From assembly GCA_004154925.1 (NCBI GenBank), contig QJNS01000001.1, positions 958,148-1,022,147 of the forward strand: DNA of 64,000 nt, given 5' to 3'. The notes under the pieces were generated by a model. That model saw only the letters and a program-made list of their open reading frames with translations. It made no database searches and had not been told where the DNA came from. The DNA is from Monosporascus cannonballus. Taxonomy: Eukaryota > Ascomycota > Sordariomycetes > Xylariales. Below are positions 22,552 to 36,626 of the stretch, one piece after another; the stretch's first letter is position 1, and each line of letters opens with the position of its first letter. The position numbers were made by a program, and so were the translations under genes.

Positions 22552-24393
22552 TTAAGTTCCCCTCGTTGGCCCCTTTGCGAAGGCGCAGTGGTTAGCCCTC
22601 GGCTCCGAATTCTCTTCAATTCTGGGGATGGTTATTCGGTCAGGCCTTTCTGTGCTCCTCTCCTCGTAAGTGACGGCGATCTCCACGTCCTTGTGGGTGC
22701 TGTTATCGCCACCGGGGGCCGCACCGAGGTTGGTATCGCTCGGAGCTTTGAGGGTCTGCATCTTGACGTTCTCGACCATCCGCTCTTCGCTCTCGCTGAA
22801 GGTTAAGTCGGTGATATGATGCGGACGTGGGGGCCCTCGGCCTCGCCTGTATGGCTGGACGTTAGCAATCATCGTCTGGGGCGATGCGTAACCACTGAGT
22901 ATATTCATCTCCTTTCTTACTGCCACCGCTAAGTGGACAAAAAGGGATTGGAAGGCTGAGCTCACCAGCTCCGGTTGTTCCCACCACCAAATGTGCGTAG
23001 GTTATCGGTCGTCTTATCGTCGAGTCTCTGTGTGGACCGCAAGGACATGATTAGAGACCCGAAAACGGGGCTTAACCAGGTCTTAAGGAGCGGGAAGACC
23101 ATAGGAAGATTCGTTGTGACAACCGCTACGAACGTCTCGCGTACGGCATAACTACCGGCCAGTTGAGCGCCGTTTACGGGGTCCTAGTGATCGTATCAGC
23201 GCACCCATCATTAGCTCTGCAGGGATGGATCGAGGCGTACAGCAACCAGGAGGACTACGCGCAAAATCGCACAAGCTATGACAAGGATCCCGCCGCCGAA
23301 CAGGAAAATCATCCCCATCTTCTTTAGGGGCTTGATATTCGCTCCCCAGAGCATCGGGATCGGGATGGAGAGGAGATATAGGTCGGTGGCAACGTTACAG
23401 CTTAGGTAAGTCCATATTATCTGATTCGAAATAGCCGGCTGACACGCGTCTAACGCATTAAGCATGGGTCAGTAAATGTTCGGGACGCGAGTTATGAAGG
23501 ACTTACTCCCTGGGTCCGGATGAATCTGCCAGTATCTGTGGAACGGTCGGCAGGAGAGTAATAAGTTTGCCTGTAACCCCTGGCATCAACATTGCGTGGC
23601 AATGAGCCAAAATGAGGCCAGAGATATGGCTCAGGCGGCATTAATTAAGAGGGGTATTGGGGGAATCATTCGTGCAGGGCTGCGGGAACCGGTAGGATAG
23701 TATTGGGGGCATTGGAAACAACGCACCACAACGGTAACCCAGGTTACAGCAACGAAGCCAAAGCCGATATAGATTCGAATCGGATAGGACCTGCCTAAGC
23801 CGGCCTACACACAGGATTAGTCCCAGGTACGCACTATTCCCTTCCACGGAGGGATGGCAAACCGTCAAGCGCAGGTAGAACATCAGCAGCGAGGCCTTCA
23901 GGGACCACAAAAGTACCGAATAGCTAGCCCAACCGCCGAGCTGGATTTTAGAGCCAATAGTCCTAAATAGGGAAACAGTTGACATTATGATCAGCTAACA
24001 TTTATTCAGCCTGCCTACCTTGTATGGTATTCGGGACTATTTGGCGATAACATAGCCCTTTCCTCGTCAGTCATTCCATTATTAGCGAGCCCTTGAGCCT
24101 TTGCGCCGACGCAATATGCTAGGCCTGTTTCGATTGCGTAGAAAGTCTATGTTTCCTGAGATCTTAGCATGCAATCTCTCTCCCTCTCACCCCTCTGCAT
24201 AACTAACCGCGCCCACCCAGACCAAGTAGTCGTCAGGCTGGAGGCCTTTGATGCCAAGCGCCTTTACTCGGCCGAATGTTCTGATGATGGTGACGAGGAT
24301 ACCGATACTGAGTAGAGCCCACGCTTCGGTACTGAATCTTTTCATCGCTTCTTGTGCGGCGGCCAGGGCCGCTGGGTCAGGTGGTGGTGCCAT
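22552..24393 (-). CDS. Pth11-like fungal rhodopsin-domain receptor, seven-transmembrane
   Basis: Proposed exons (minus strand) are 24393-24208, 24146-24019, 23962-23863, 23804-23727, 23570-23507, 23449-23241, 23183-22966 and 22846-22552, giving 425 aa. All seven joins have GT/AG ends and consistent phase. Conserved parts of the fungal rhodopsin/Pth11-like family are FGRVKALGIKGLQPDDYLVW (TM1 to loop), ETGLAYCVGAKAQGLANNGM, GWASYSVLLWSLKASLLMFY, RIYIGFGFVAVTW, CRPFHRYWQIHPDPGNACQP, NVATDLYLLSIPIPMLW, MIFLFGGGILVIACAILR, and the cytoplasmic TFSESEERMVENVKMQ tail. Members sense surface or plant cues in some pathogens. No CFEM domain is present. It looks functional despite lying among relics. A ligand cannot be deduced. 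Confidence 0.85.
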
Positions 24394-26604
24394 CGTTGGG
24401 AACTTGCGTGAGCGCAGGACTGCACTGTTCTATGCAGGGCTCCGAGAAATCTCCCGGTGGCCATGATTTTGTATCCTCATCGCTTTCTCCCAGAGACCCA
24501 TTCCGATCGACATGTCACTCTCTGTTTCGACACTAATAGCGAAAGGGATATATATTTATGATAGATTAGAAACCCCCGGACCCCCCGATAAGCCTAAACT
24601 CGCTCCCCTGCTTGGTCTCGTCAATGGCAGCTATCCGAGTACATGAAAAAGGTTACATTCGTGGCCTTGTATAAAAGTACTGTAATATGTAATGCGAAGT
24701 AATCTGAGTGTCTGCAGGAAATTCGAAAACACCACCAGGAGGGCTAATTAAGCGCCACCACCTCTAGCTCCTGACCCAACAACCTGACAGGCTGGGCACA
24801 CTCCTGGTTGGTATGATAGATCATTCGGATTTTCGTATAACTGAGGAAAGTCCAGAGCTATCATTATTCTGAGTTGGGACCCGGTTCTTGAGTTTCTGAT
24901 CACCGACGGCCTGACCTGGTTAAGGATTAGTTTGAGGCTCCTATTTCCTGCATGGCATTCAACGATCTCGACGCTTTTGCCTGATGTGGATAAACGCGCG
25001 AACCCGTCGGGATCCCGCAAAATTTATACCAGGCCCGTCCCCACGAGATAGGGAGGGAAGGGGACATGGTTGTGTAGGCTTTGAATTCTTTGGCAGGCAA
25101 TGCGTGTTGGCTTATACATAAGATAAGTTTGCTGTATCTAAAGGAGAGTGGGGGAACAGGTAAGAACCATAACTGGGTTCGCACGAAGGATGAAGGTGGC
25201 ATGCAAGTAACTTCAACAGGGTATAACTCTTTACTGCTCGTTAAAGTCCAGACCCCCATCAACACCACATGTCCATACTAGGATGTCTGGTCAAGTCGTC
25301 ATAGTACGTACTGACTCAGTACTACTGAGTCAGTTTCCGTTTCAAAATGGAATAGAGTAACGGGAGCTAGGGGTAGCTAGAAAGGCTCGTCCTCTCATTG
25401 GTCACCTTTTCCACAAGACCCCTAGAACCGACTTGTCGTTTTCCGCTCGCCGGACCTACCAGATAAGGCGCCCCCGCGACGCCCACCTCGCTGAATCGCT
25501 CTCGATCCGAGCTAAACGCTTCCTGGCAACCCCCACAGCTTGTAACATTTCGCTCCATGCAAGGTCAGTGTTAGCGCTTCTGCAAATTGATATCTTGGTG
25601 TATGTTTGCTATAGCCGAAGCAGCGAGAGCGGTTCAGCCTAGATCTTTTTGCGCCCCCATTTTCTAACATATCACTTCTTCATATTTCTTTTCAAAAGCT
25701 TTTGTTTTTTTAAAAAAAAAAGGGGGAGGGAGGCGGGTGTGGGGGGGGCGGGTTTGCTTACTATTATTTGAAATGCAAAGAAATTATTACCTTAGCCTCG
25801 GGGATTTTATCAAATTAAATTTATAGTGTTATAGTTGCAAAGATTAACAATGCCATTGCATAATATGGCCTGTTGGTTTGGACGCCTTGGAAAGGCGGTT
25901 CAAAGTGAATTTTTGGGTACAGATTGGCGGAAGCATTGCTAATGCCGACGGCACCACTTAGTTTATGTGGGGTAACGGATGATGGGCCGCCCCAGTTACG
26001 CCCACCTCACTGTAGCTTTGGACAGGGCTGGTACTTCCGCTATAACACCAGCACTAACACTAGTAACATCGTCACGACAGCAAATATCCAAGCCATACAC
26101 CTTAAAGGGAAGCCTCTCGCGGCCCCCCAAATCCCCGGAGGCCTAGCCATAACCCTAACAGTCCATCCGCTGGCGACAATTAGCCATGCTAGGACCTAAA
26201 GTACCACCCTTGATAACCTGGTATGGGTGGTTTTCCGGGGATAAAGATGATCTTCCGGGGGTATGGATGATCGTCGGTGGAATCGCCAGAGAGCGTTTAG
26301 CTCGGGTCGATTAACGATTCAGCGAGGTGGGCGTTTGCTGGGCAAAATTATGAGAACGCATCCGCTGATGGGGGCCCGACGCCGTCTGGGGGGTGGGACA
26401 ATGGGCTTATGGCTGAATTGGGACATTCCCCGGGCCGTGTAACACCCCCTTCTTTCACCTCCGTTTGCGCTTCCCGCTCTTTTCTGCTTCCATAGATTCA
26501 TAGGAAAGGGAAATGTCGGCCCCCTTCAATACGAAATCGTTCGACGACTGAGGGCTTAGGATACTGGAACCCACTGCATACAAGGAAAAGGTCAAAGCGC
26601 TGTC
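24394..26604. other. Intergenic region between the receptor and the FAD monooxygenase
   Basis: 2.2 kb separating divergent genes, so both promoters lie here. Minus-strand frames at 25268-24748 look weakly protein-like in two phases but match nothing I know. Low-complexity T/A/G homopolymer blocks lie at 25700-25760, and an imperfect 21-bp tandem (TTCCGGGG..GATGATC) at about 26230-26272. A perfect palindrome is listed separately. Confidence 0.45.
25310..25334. promoter_or_regulatory. Perfect 12-bp inverted repeat carrying two TGACTCA (bZIP) sites
   Basis: ACTGACTCAGTA at 25310-25321 and its exact reverse complement at 25323-25334 are separated by a single C. Each arm holds TGACTCA, the consensus of Gcn4/Cpc1/AP-1 bZIP factors. 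It lies 0.9 kb upstream of the receptor start and 1.3 kb upstream of the monooxygenase start. Regulation is inferred. Confidence 0.5.
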
Positions 26605-28767
26605 ATGGATGCTGACGGTACGATTGAGAAACTCGACTGCGTCGTCGTGGGTGCCGGTAAGTAGCTCCCAGGACCCTTCATCAGGAAGTGCGGTTGGTTT
26701 CGTATATCCCAAAAAGACGGCACACTGACGCATATCATATCACAAAAAGGATGGTACGGCTTAGCCGCCGCAAAGCAGTATCGCTGCACCCAACCGGAAA
26801 GTTCATTGGCGGTGTTAGATAGCCAACGATCACTAGGTGGGACAGTAAGGAATTTCTATAGACTTTAGTTCGCTTCTGTGTAGCACTCCACTCTTGATGA
26901 CTGCAGGGGATGAATCGCCGAACAGTCGGCGCTGAGACTCGGCGTAGAATCGTGCGGCGGGGATAAGGACTGACGAGTGTGACAGTGGGCCGAAGAGCGC
27001 GTGTATCCGGACTTGAAAAGCAATAACCTCTTAGGGACTTTCGAGTACCCAGATTTCCCTATGGAATCCTCGGTCTTCAATGTTAAGCCCCGCGAACACA
27101 TCCCCGGTGAAGTCGTCACCACATATCTCAAGGCTTACGCGGACAAGTTCGGCATTTCGGACCTGATCCGGCCGGAGTCCAAGGTGATTGTCGCGGAGCA
27201 TCAGGACACGGAGGAGGGCGGCTGGATCTTGACTGCTGCGAAACCCGACCAAACCGAGACCAAGATTTATGCCCGCCGGCTCATCCTTGCTTCCGGCTTG
27301 ACCTCGGACGCTTTTATTCCCCACTTCGCTGATCAGGAGTCGTTCGGGGGTAGGATTTTCCACAGCAAGTTCTTTCCACAGAACCGCGACACATTGGAGA
27401 CAGCAAAATCCGTCACAGTTTTTGGCGCTACTAAGTTCGCCTGGGATGCCGTCTACTCGTATGCGACCCGCGGCGTGAAAGTCAATTGGATCATTCGCTG
27501 TGCGCGCCCTTTGGAGCTCTAGTCATCACACCCCTTTACTGACACGTCACTACAGCATCCGGCCATGGTCCCGCCTGGGTCTCGCCTCCGTTTGTGACGC
27601 CGCTGAAGAAGTGGATCGAGAAACTCGCCAGTTCGTATGGTATAGCCTACTGACTCTAATTGTCCTAATTCTTATACAGATACCCGCTTCCTGACTTGGT
27701 TCAGCCCTTGCATCTGGGGCGACGCCGATGGCTACTCGCGTATACGTAACTTCTATCACGGCACCGCCATCGGCCGTGCTATCGTTAACATGTTCTGGAA
27801 AATCCTTGGTAACGATGTCTTGACGCTCAATGCGTACGACTCGCACCCCAAAACGGCTAAACTAAAGCCGTGGACGGAGGCTATGTTCACCGGTACCAGC
27901 TTCTCAATCATGACATACAAGAAGGATATACTTGAACTCGTTAAAGGAGACGGAATCGATGTCCATGTTGGAGAAATTGACCACTTGGGTCCAGGTAAAG
28001 TCCACCTCGCCGACGGAACGGAATTTGAATCAGACGTCCTCGTAGTTAATACGGGCTGGAAACATGTGGCGCCCATTAAGTTCCTGCCTGAAGGGATCGA
28101 GAGGGAGCTTGGCATTCCACACGCACCGGATCACGACGCGCCGGCCGAGGACCTCGCGAACCAACAGGACCTTCTAGAGCGGGCGGACAAGGAAATCTTC
28201 AGACGCTTTCCACGGCTTAAAGACCAGCCCGTCTGGAACAAGAACTACGTGCCCCTCACCGACCAGAAGGGAATCGACAGCAGCGACGAGGTGACGCCCT
28301 GCAAGCCCTTGACCCCCTATATGCTCTACCGCTTCATGCTGCCCCCGTCGCCGCGCTTCCTGCGGCCCCGCGACACCGCCTTCGTTGGCATCGCCTCGAA
28401 CTTCAGCAACATCATCACGGCTCACCTTCAGGGCTTGTGGATCAGCGCGTACTTCTCGGGACTCCTGGAGAACCCCGAACCCGCGGCGGCCGCGGCGCTC
28501 GGGGAGGGGGAGGAAGCCCTGCGGCGGCTCCAGTACGAGACGGTGCTGCACAACCGCTTCGGCAAGTGGCGCTATCCCACGGACGGGACCAGGAATCCCA
28601 GCTTCATCTTCGACGCCGTCCCGTACCTGGATCTGCTGCAGCGTGACCTCGGCCTCAGCCCGTACCATAAGAAGGGGTTCCTCGCCGACTGGTATGCCCC
28701 GTACGGACCCGAGGACTATCGGGAGATTAATGGGGCGTGGCTGGAGAAATACGGAAGTGCTAAATAG
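26605..28767 (+). CDS. FAD-dependent flavoprotein monooxygenase (FMO-like)
   Basis: Proposed exons are 26605-26656, 26750-26844, 26986-27499, 27556-27630 and 27680-28767, giving 607 aa with all phases consistent. Residues 16-21 are GAGWYG, the FAD-binding dinucleotide motif, formed across the first intron. The NAD(P)H-binding motif FGATKFAWD lies near 195. Between them is the substrate-domain start LKSNNLLGTFEYPDFPM. SSGHGPAWVSPPFVTPLKKW and NTRFLTWFSPCIWG are typical of a fungal FMO-like family often found in secondary-metabolite loci. VLVVNTGWKH is the ATG-like motif before the C-terminal part. It probably hydroxylates or oxygenates a small molecule; the substrate is unknown. The frame is intact, unlike neighbouring relics. 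Confidence 0.87.
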
Positions 28768-31065
28768 CCCCTTGGATACCTTGTTCAAGGTATTCGCTGC
28801 GGGGTGGCCGGGATTATGGACGATAACGTCAACTAACCATTTGGGACGTTGGATGCTAGTATATAATGAGGACCGGCGCGTGTGGGTTTATCCAGTAACT
28901 GCTCTCTTCCTGCTTCGGAATCAAAACTGGTCGGATACCTACCATTTCCACTTTTCCAAATCATACGGAATGAGAACTTGACGTCCATATCTTAGCAAGC
29001 GTTCTACAGCTCCCGCCACAGGCTATACGTCCTCCGAAACGCATCGCAAGGGAGCGGCAAGGAGAGAGCTTTACCCAGGGGGATCTCAGAACGTCTCACG
29101 CCTCTGTATATGCGTGAACGGGTGCACCGGGCGGAGCGAACCTCCAATATCGCTGGGAAGATGCCCCCCGAGACTTTGCTCACAGACACCACCTTAATGT
29201 AGTTGTTTAGGATTTAAGCCTTGTCTACCTAATCCGGCCAACTAACGTGGATCTGTGACGGGCACTTGGAGAGCGATGTGCGCTTGACCATCGTTGGGCG
29301 GGTTAGCGAGAATCCCCCCTTTTTAACGAGGTTCTGCCTTGATATTACCATTAGGTACTTCCAGCAGTGCAAGATTGTCTCAGCCGGCTCAACTATGGAG
29401 CCCTCGCATAAAGAGTTCTCCCAAATGCAAGAGGTGTCTAGTCAAGGTGTTAGTATAATTACCCATATTTGCACGTGTATTGCCCGATATCCGAAGTGTG
29501 CAACTGGGCCTCCATATATTACATTGGCCCATGCCTCTCTCACACAATAAAGCGCACGAGAAAGCTTTGTTCACCATATCGCTTCGCCGTCTGACAGTAT
29601 TCCGAAATGGGCAGGTAGCTTGATGAACGATGGGCTTCTCAACCCGCCCCGTTCTTTACAGAACAGTCGAGGCAGTACGACGATGGGCGTTGCATTCATA
29701 GCTTGCCCCGTCGCTACCGTCGCTGGGGCTACGTTTGTACGCTAGATACTACCAACCTAAGCATCATAGAGCGGGATAGCAGATGTGTACTGAATTCCTC
29801 TTAAGTGATATGCCCAATGCAGCATGTAATATCGTAACGGATATCGCCATTCTTTCTGTCATCCCCCATGCCGATCTTCAAGCATTTGAATTCATCCAAG
29901 GCCGAAGAGCCCGACCCAATCGGTATCTCCAGTCTAAGTTTCCGGCGAGTCTTCCTGAAGAGACTACTCCACGGATTAGGTAATGCTGGAACTTGCCCGG
30001 GGGGTGTACGACAACGATGAGCTCGAGGGGACCCGAGCGGCAAAAGGTATTAGGGACAACTACGGACTAGAAGCGTTGCAAGCACGGCGAACTACGTCGC
30101 AAGCCTTTCTGGGAGGCTAGTTTAGAGCGACATACGCCTGCCCATGAGACTCCGAGTTTTGGTCAAATAGAATCTAACCACAGCATGTCGTCGTAGCGGA
30201 GGAATCTTGTGTCAGAAGACAGGTGGCCGGAAACGATTATCTGCCTACACAACGATAATAAATCTCAAAGGGTGCGTCATTAACGCGAACAATCACAGCG
30301 CATGCCCCCCGGGAAACGCAGTCATAGCTGTGCTATTCTGTTCCGTCCATAAGTACATGATCGTTTACATACTTCGATCTCCGAGTAGGTAGACAGAAAG
30401 CAACAGTAGTCTCCCTCCCTCAACCCCCATAACCGTCATTCCAGTTCAGAACAAATCTCTATCGACCCCCGGTACTATATGCGCGGCGATGATGTCACAG
30501 TAGGAGTCGCCCCTCACACCATTGCATGATATCGCCCCATTGGATATCCGGCTGTTCGTACAAGGTATTGCACAACACGGCGTAATCTGGATGTATAGTT
30601 TCTGTCACAACGGATGGACGAGGGTATTATGTATCGCGATTGCCGTCTCCGTTGGACTGTCTTCTATCGGCAATAGTAGATCGTCCAGTGCACTCTGCAT
30701 TCCCAAGTTCTGGATTCCTGGCGGTTTGTGATACCGGACAACCTGGAATGCAGATATGTAAATCCCAGCGTCGACACAGCCTTCAACAAGCCGGTTCTCC
30801 TAGAGACAGTTAATCAGGTGCCGGACGCGGTTACATCGACTTCTGGTTCGTTAGGAAGGCTGGTGAACGTGGGTACAGGATTAGGCATCGACGTCTATTG
30901 TACTAAATACAATTTACGTACGGGTGGCTGTCTGAGCAGCATCCGTCTCCCTACCTCATCTCGGTTAGCAATCGGTCTTTTCAAGCCGCTCTAAAAAATC
31001 GTAGGATTTGAACGAGTGCCTATGAGGTACAACTACGCGCCCCGTCTCGGATGGGAACTTTTGGG
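28768..31065. other. Gene-poor part of the accessory island
   Basis: About 2.3 kb with only short, unconvincing open frames. A receptor-like fragment at 29808-29945 is listed separately. Base composition is not strongly AT-rich, so this is not a typical RIP-flattened block. Confidence 0.45.
29808..29945 (+). pseudogene. Fragment resembling a Pth11-like receptor, frameshifted
   Basis: One frame reads CNIVTDIAILSVI; shifting by one base in the CCCCC run at 29863-29867 continues PMPIFKHLNSSKAEE. Joined, this resembles the TM5 signature (N-x-x-TD-x-x-x-L-x-x-PMPI) of the fungal rhodopsin family, as in the intact receptor nearby. No further exons were recognised. It is short and the call is tentative. 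Confidence 0.35.
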
Positions 31066-31494
31066 TTAGCAATTTCGATGGACGGCGACGTGGGGAGGAA
31101 ATAGGAGCGGCTTACAAGAGGCTCTCGGACGCATAAAAGCGCTTCTTCTCTCGGAAACGTGCGAGATAGACGGGAAATCTCGACTTCCAATACGTCTGGT
31201 ATTCCGGGACTTGGTAATCTGGGGAAGTGGCTGATCGGGACCCAGCTGCAAGTGCTCGAAAAAAAGAAGGGAAATGTCTCCAGCAGCAACGTCTTAATAC
31301 GGGTGACCGTCGAGTCCCTGCCAGGCTCCAGGAAAAGGATCTGCTGAAGTCGTTTCAATTTCGCGGTGGCGTGCCAGGACCGGTTTTACCCGTTGGGCCG
31401 GGACAAGGAGGGTTCTCGTGTCCATTTGGCTCAAGATTAGCTCAAGTAGCTCCGGCGAATCGAGTACCTCATCCATCGCACTCGACGCAGACAT
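31066..31494 (-). pseudogene. F-box protein relic
   Basis: From the ATG at 31494 the frame reads MDEVLDSPELLELILSQMD and TRTLLVPAQRV, a fungal F-box N-terminus. Then it changes frame: one extra base in the TTTT run (plus strand 31384-31387) separates it from NRSWHATAKLKRLQQILFLE in the next frame. Later pieces (ETFPFFF, AFMRPRASCKPLL) also sit in different frames. The remainder is decayed. An F-box protein would bind Skp1 in SCF ubiquitin ligases, but this copy cannot be read through. Confidence 0.55.
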
Positions 31495-32849
31495 AGTCGA
31501 AAGTTTGGGTCGCTGTCGTAGGAGTCAGAGTTTTGTTATGGATGCAGTAGAAATGCGAGGAAAAAATTAGGGGCAAAGCTCTAAGGGGCATTGATAATAA
31601 ATGGGAGCGCAAGTTTGTCGCATGATATCCACCACCTAATCATCTATGTACATCATGCAGAACATGTCTGCTTTCCTGGTCGAGCCATGGACTGATTCAT
31701 AGCTGAAAGTCGGACGCATAGCTCTGTTCGGCCCCCTCTCCTTCCCCCGTCTCGCTGTACGTGGTGAGAAGTTATGATTCGAGATAGAAGATCAAGCAAG
31801 CACACTGGAAAGCCTTAGTAGGATTACGTATGATTAACTTGTTCAGGGGAAAGCAGGGCTCTATATGTTGGTCTAAGAGACATCACAGTTTTAGGTTTCT
31901 ATGATCCGCCAAGTCTAGGTGCTTCAGGCCCCGATGGGAGAGAATAGCAATGCTATGCGAGATATCAGTGTGAGTGTATATTGGTTTACTTGATATAACA
32001 GGAAGCGGGTGATGCTAATGAGGGATCCATAGGATATAGAGATATGCATTCAACAAGGAAACCCGAACTGATTCGGAAAGGTCTGCTTCACAGCCCAACA
32101 AGTCAAGTCACAGAAGCTAAGAATATAACGGAAAACTTAATTCCCATTGAGTCCAAAAAAAAATCTCTCGACACGACCCTAGTTCGGGATTTTACGTCCT
32201 ATTAACTACGGAGCTTCAACTTCCGGGCGCCGCCAGATGTCAACGTCGCTCTCCGGTTGCTTCGTGCTGTTTTTACAATTGAGTGGATTTCTCCGCCATT
32301 AAGGGGTTAAGGGACAACTAGCCATCGTCACCAGTGGCGTCGCTGGTAAGGACTCATTGCCGTGTATAAATGAATTCTAACTTTCTCTGACTAGCAGGAA
32401 TCTTGTCCCGTGCCAAATCGGAGTTAACGCCTTGGCTCCTGGCTGTAAGTGACATAGCCCAATCTAAATGAGGTCACCTTGAAATGCACAGCAGCAAGTG
32501 ACGATGTAAGGGGGGAAGGGGGGGGGGGGAGACCCCCGCCAAGGCGACCCCACACCTCATAACAGAATGCACTATTCCCGAGTTGACCTAAAGCCACTTA
32601 ACGCGTGACGCGAAACGCGAAAATTGGGATCCTTCGTTTCCCCAGGGACCAAAAGGCGCGATTTCAGGGAGAGCGGCTATCGGGTATCCCACTTTCTATA
32701 CTTGTAAGCTACAATCCCCTTCGCCTAACAAAAAAAAAAAGTGTTGTGGCAGACCTGGGTCTGTTCAATCCACTCCACCGTATCATCATCCCTTTTGGCC
32801 TGTTCTCTTTAGCATCGAAGATTCCGGATTCGGCAGTACGTCAGGCACC
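31495..32849. other. End of the accessory island and MCM3 promoter
   Basis: About 1.35 kb without a supported gene. The G-rich block at 32509-32531 and the poly-A run at 32731 are low-complexity. The last 250 bases hold MCB-type elements (separate entry) ahead of MCM3. Confidence 0.45.
32601..32622 (+). promoter_or_regulatory. Cluster of MCB/E2F-like ACGCG elements upstream of MCM3
   Basis: ACGCGTGACGCG followed by AAACGCGAAA gives one perfect MCB (ACGCGT, 32601-32606) and two ACGCGA(AA) cores within 22 bp, about 230-250 bp upstream of the MCM3 start. MBF binds such sites and drives G1/S transcription of MCM genes in fungi; the link here is inferred from sequence and position. Confidence 0.6.
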
Positions 32850-35796
<2,947 letters not shown>

Positions 35797-36626
35797 CCCC
35801 TGTCATGCTCGCGGTTACCGTATGCTTAAGTTGATGACGTCCTGCATTGGGAAGAAGGGAGGCCGAGCCGAGTACGTGGGAAAGGGGGGCGTTTCCGGGC
35901 CGCGCGGCTCGTCGGTTGGGATTTACGTATGAAGGAGGCATTATGAGGCACTGTACGTATGTGCTTACGAGACGAGACGGGGCGGACTGACTGGCGGACG
36001 TTTCTTGGTAATTACTGGCTAAAGCATGGTGTTGTTAACGTAAGGTAGTAAAATAAGTGGAGTGAAACATGAGATGGCATAGACTCTCTCTGTATAATAG
36101 GGGTGAAGATTCGAGATATGACATAGATATATCGGCCACTATATGATCTAGATAGATATTTGTGAAGCAAAGGAGCCAGAGTGCACGAAGGAAGAAAAAA
36201 AAAAAACACGGGGATCAGGGAGTGACTAAGCTAGCCAGGCGGTCGCCATTTGGAAGCGTGTAGTTCGTTTGCGATATATTGCGCGAGAACGCTCCTCTAA
36301 AACCATATTATACCACCACCCTGCACCGTCTATCTGGACGCACGCGGGACGTCAGTCCCAGTCTGCCTATTTATATTTATCTATACCCAGAACGTCCCCC
36401 GTTAACCACGGCCTTAGCCTTCAACACCCGTCCCATTACGGCTCCCAACAGATTTTATTCGAACCCAGCCAACCCGCGCCACCTCCATCCAACCTTCAAT
36501 AGATAAATGGATAAGATATGAGATATCGCACCGTACCCGCGAGGTGATCGTGTCACCCCTTCTTCTATCCCGTCCTTCCTCCCACTGGCCCTCCTCCTCC
36601 TCCTCCTCCTCCTCCCGGCAGCCCGA
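35797..36626. other. Intergenic region between convergent MCM3 and MAK32
   Basis: 830 bp of 3' flanking sequence. A CTC/CCT trinucleotide microsatellite (about nine units) lies at 36590-36616, just past the MAK32 stop. No gene seen. Confidence 0.5.

Noticed and set aside
24187..24393. Receptor gene as a pseudogene because it is broken into short frames
   Set aside because: All interruptions are explained by GT/AG introns with matching phase, giving a full 425-residue seven-helix protein.
20211..32849. RIP-flattened AT-rich block
   Set aside because: Base composition is near balanced and lacks the strong TA excess expected of heavy repeat-induced point mutation; decay is by indels and stops.
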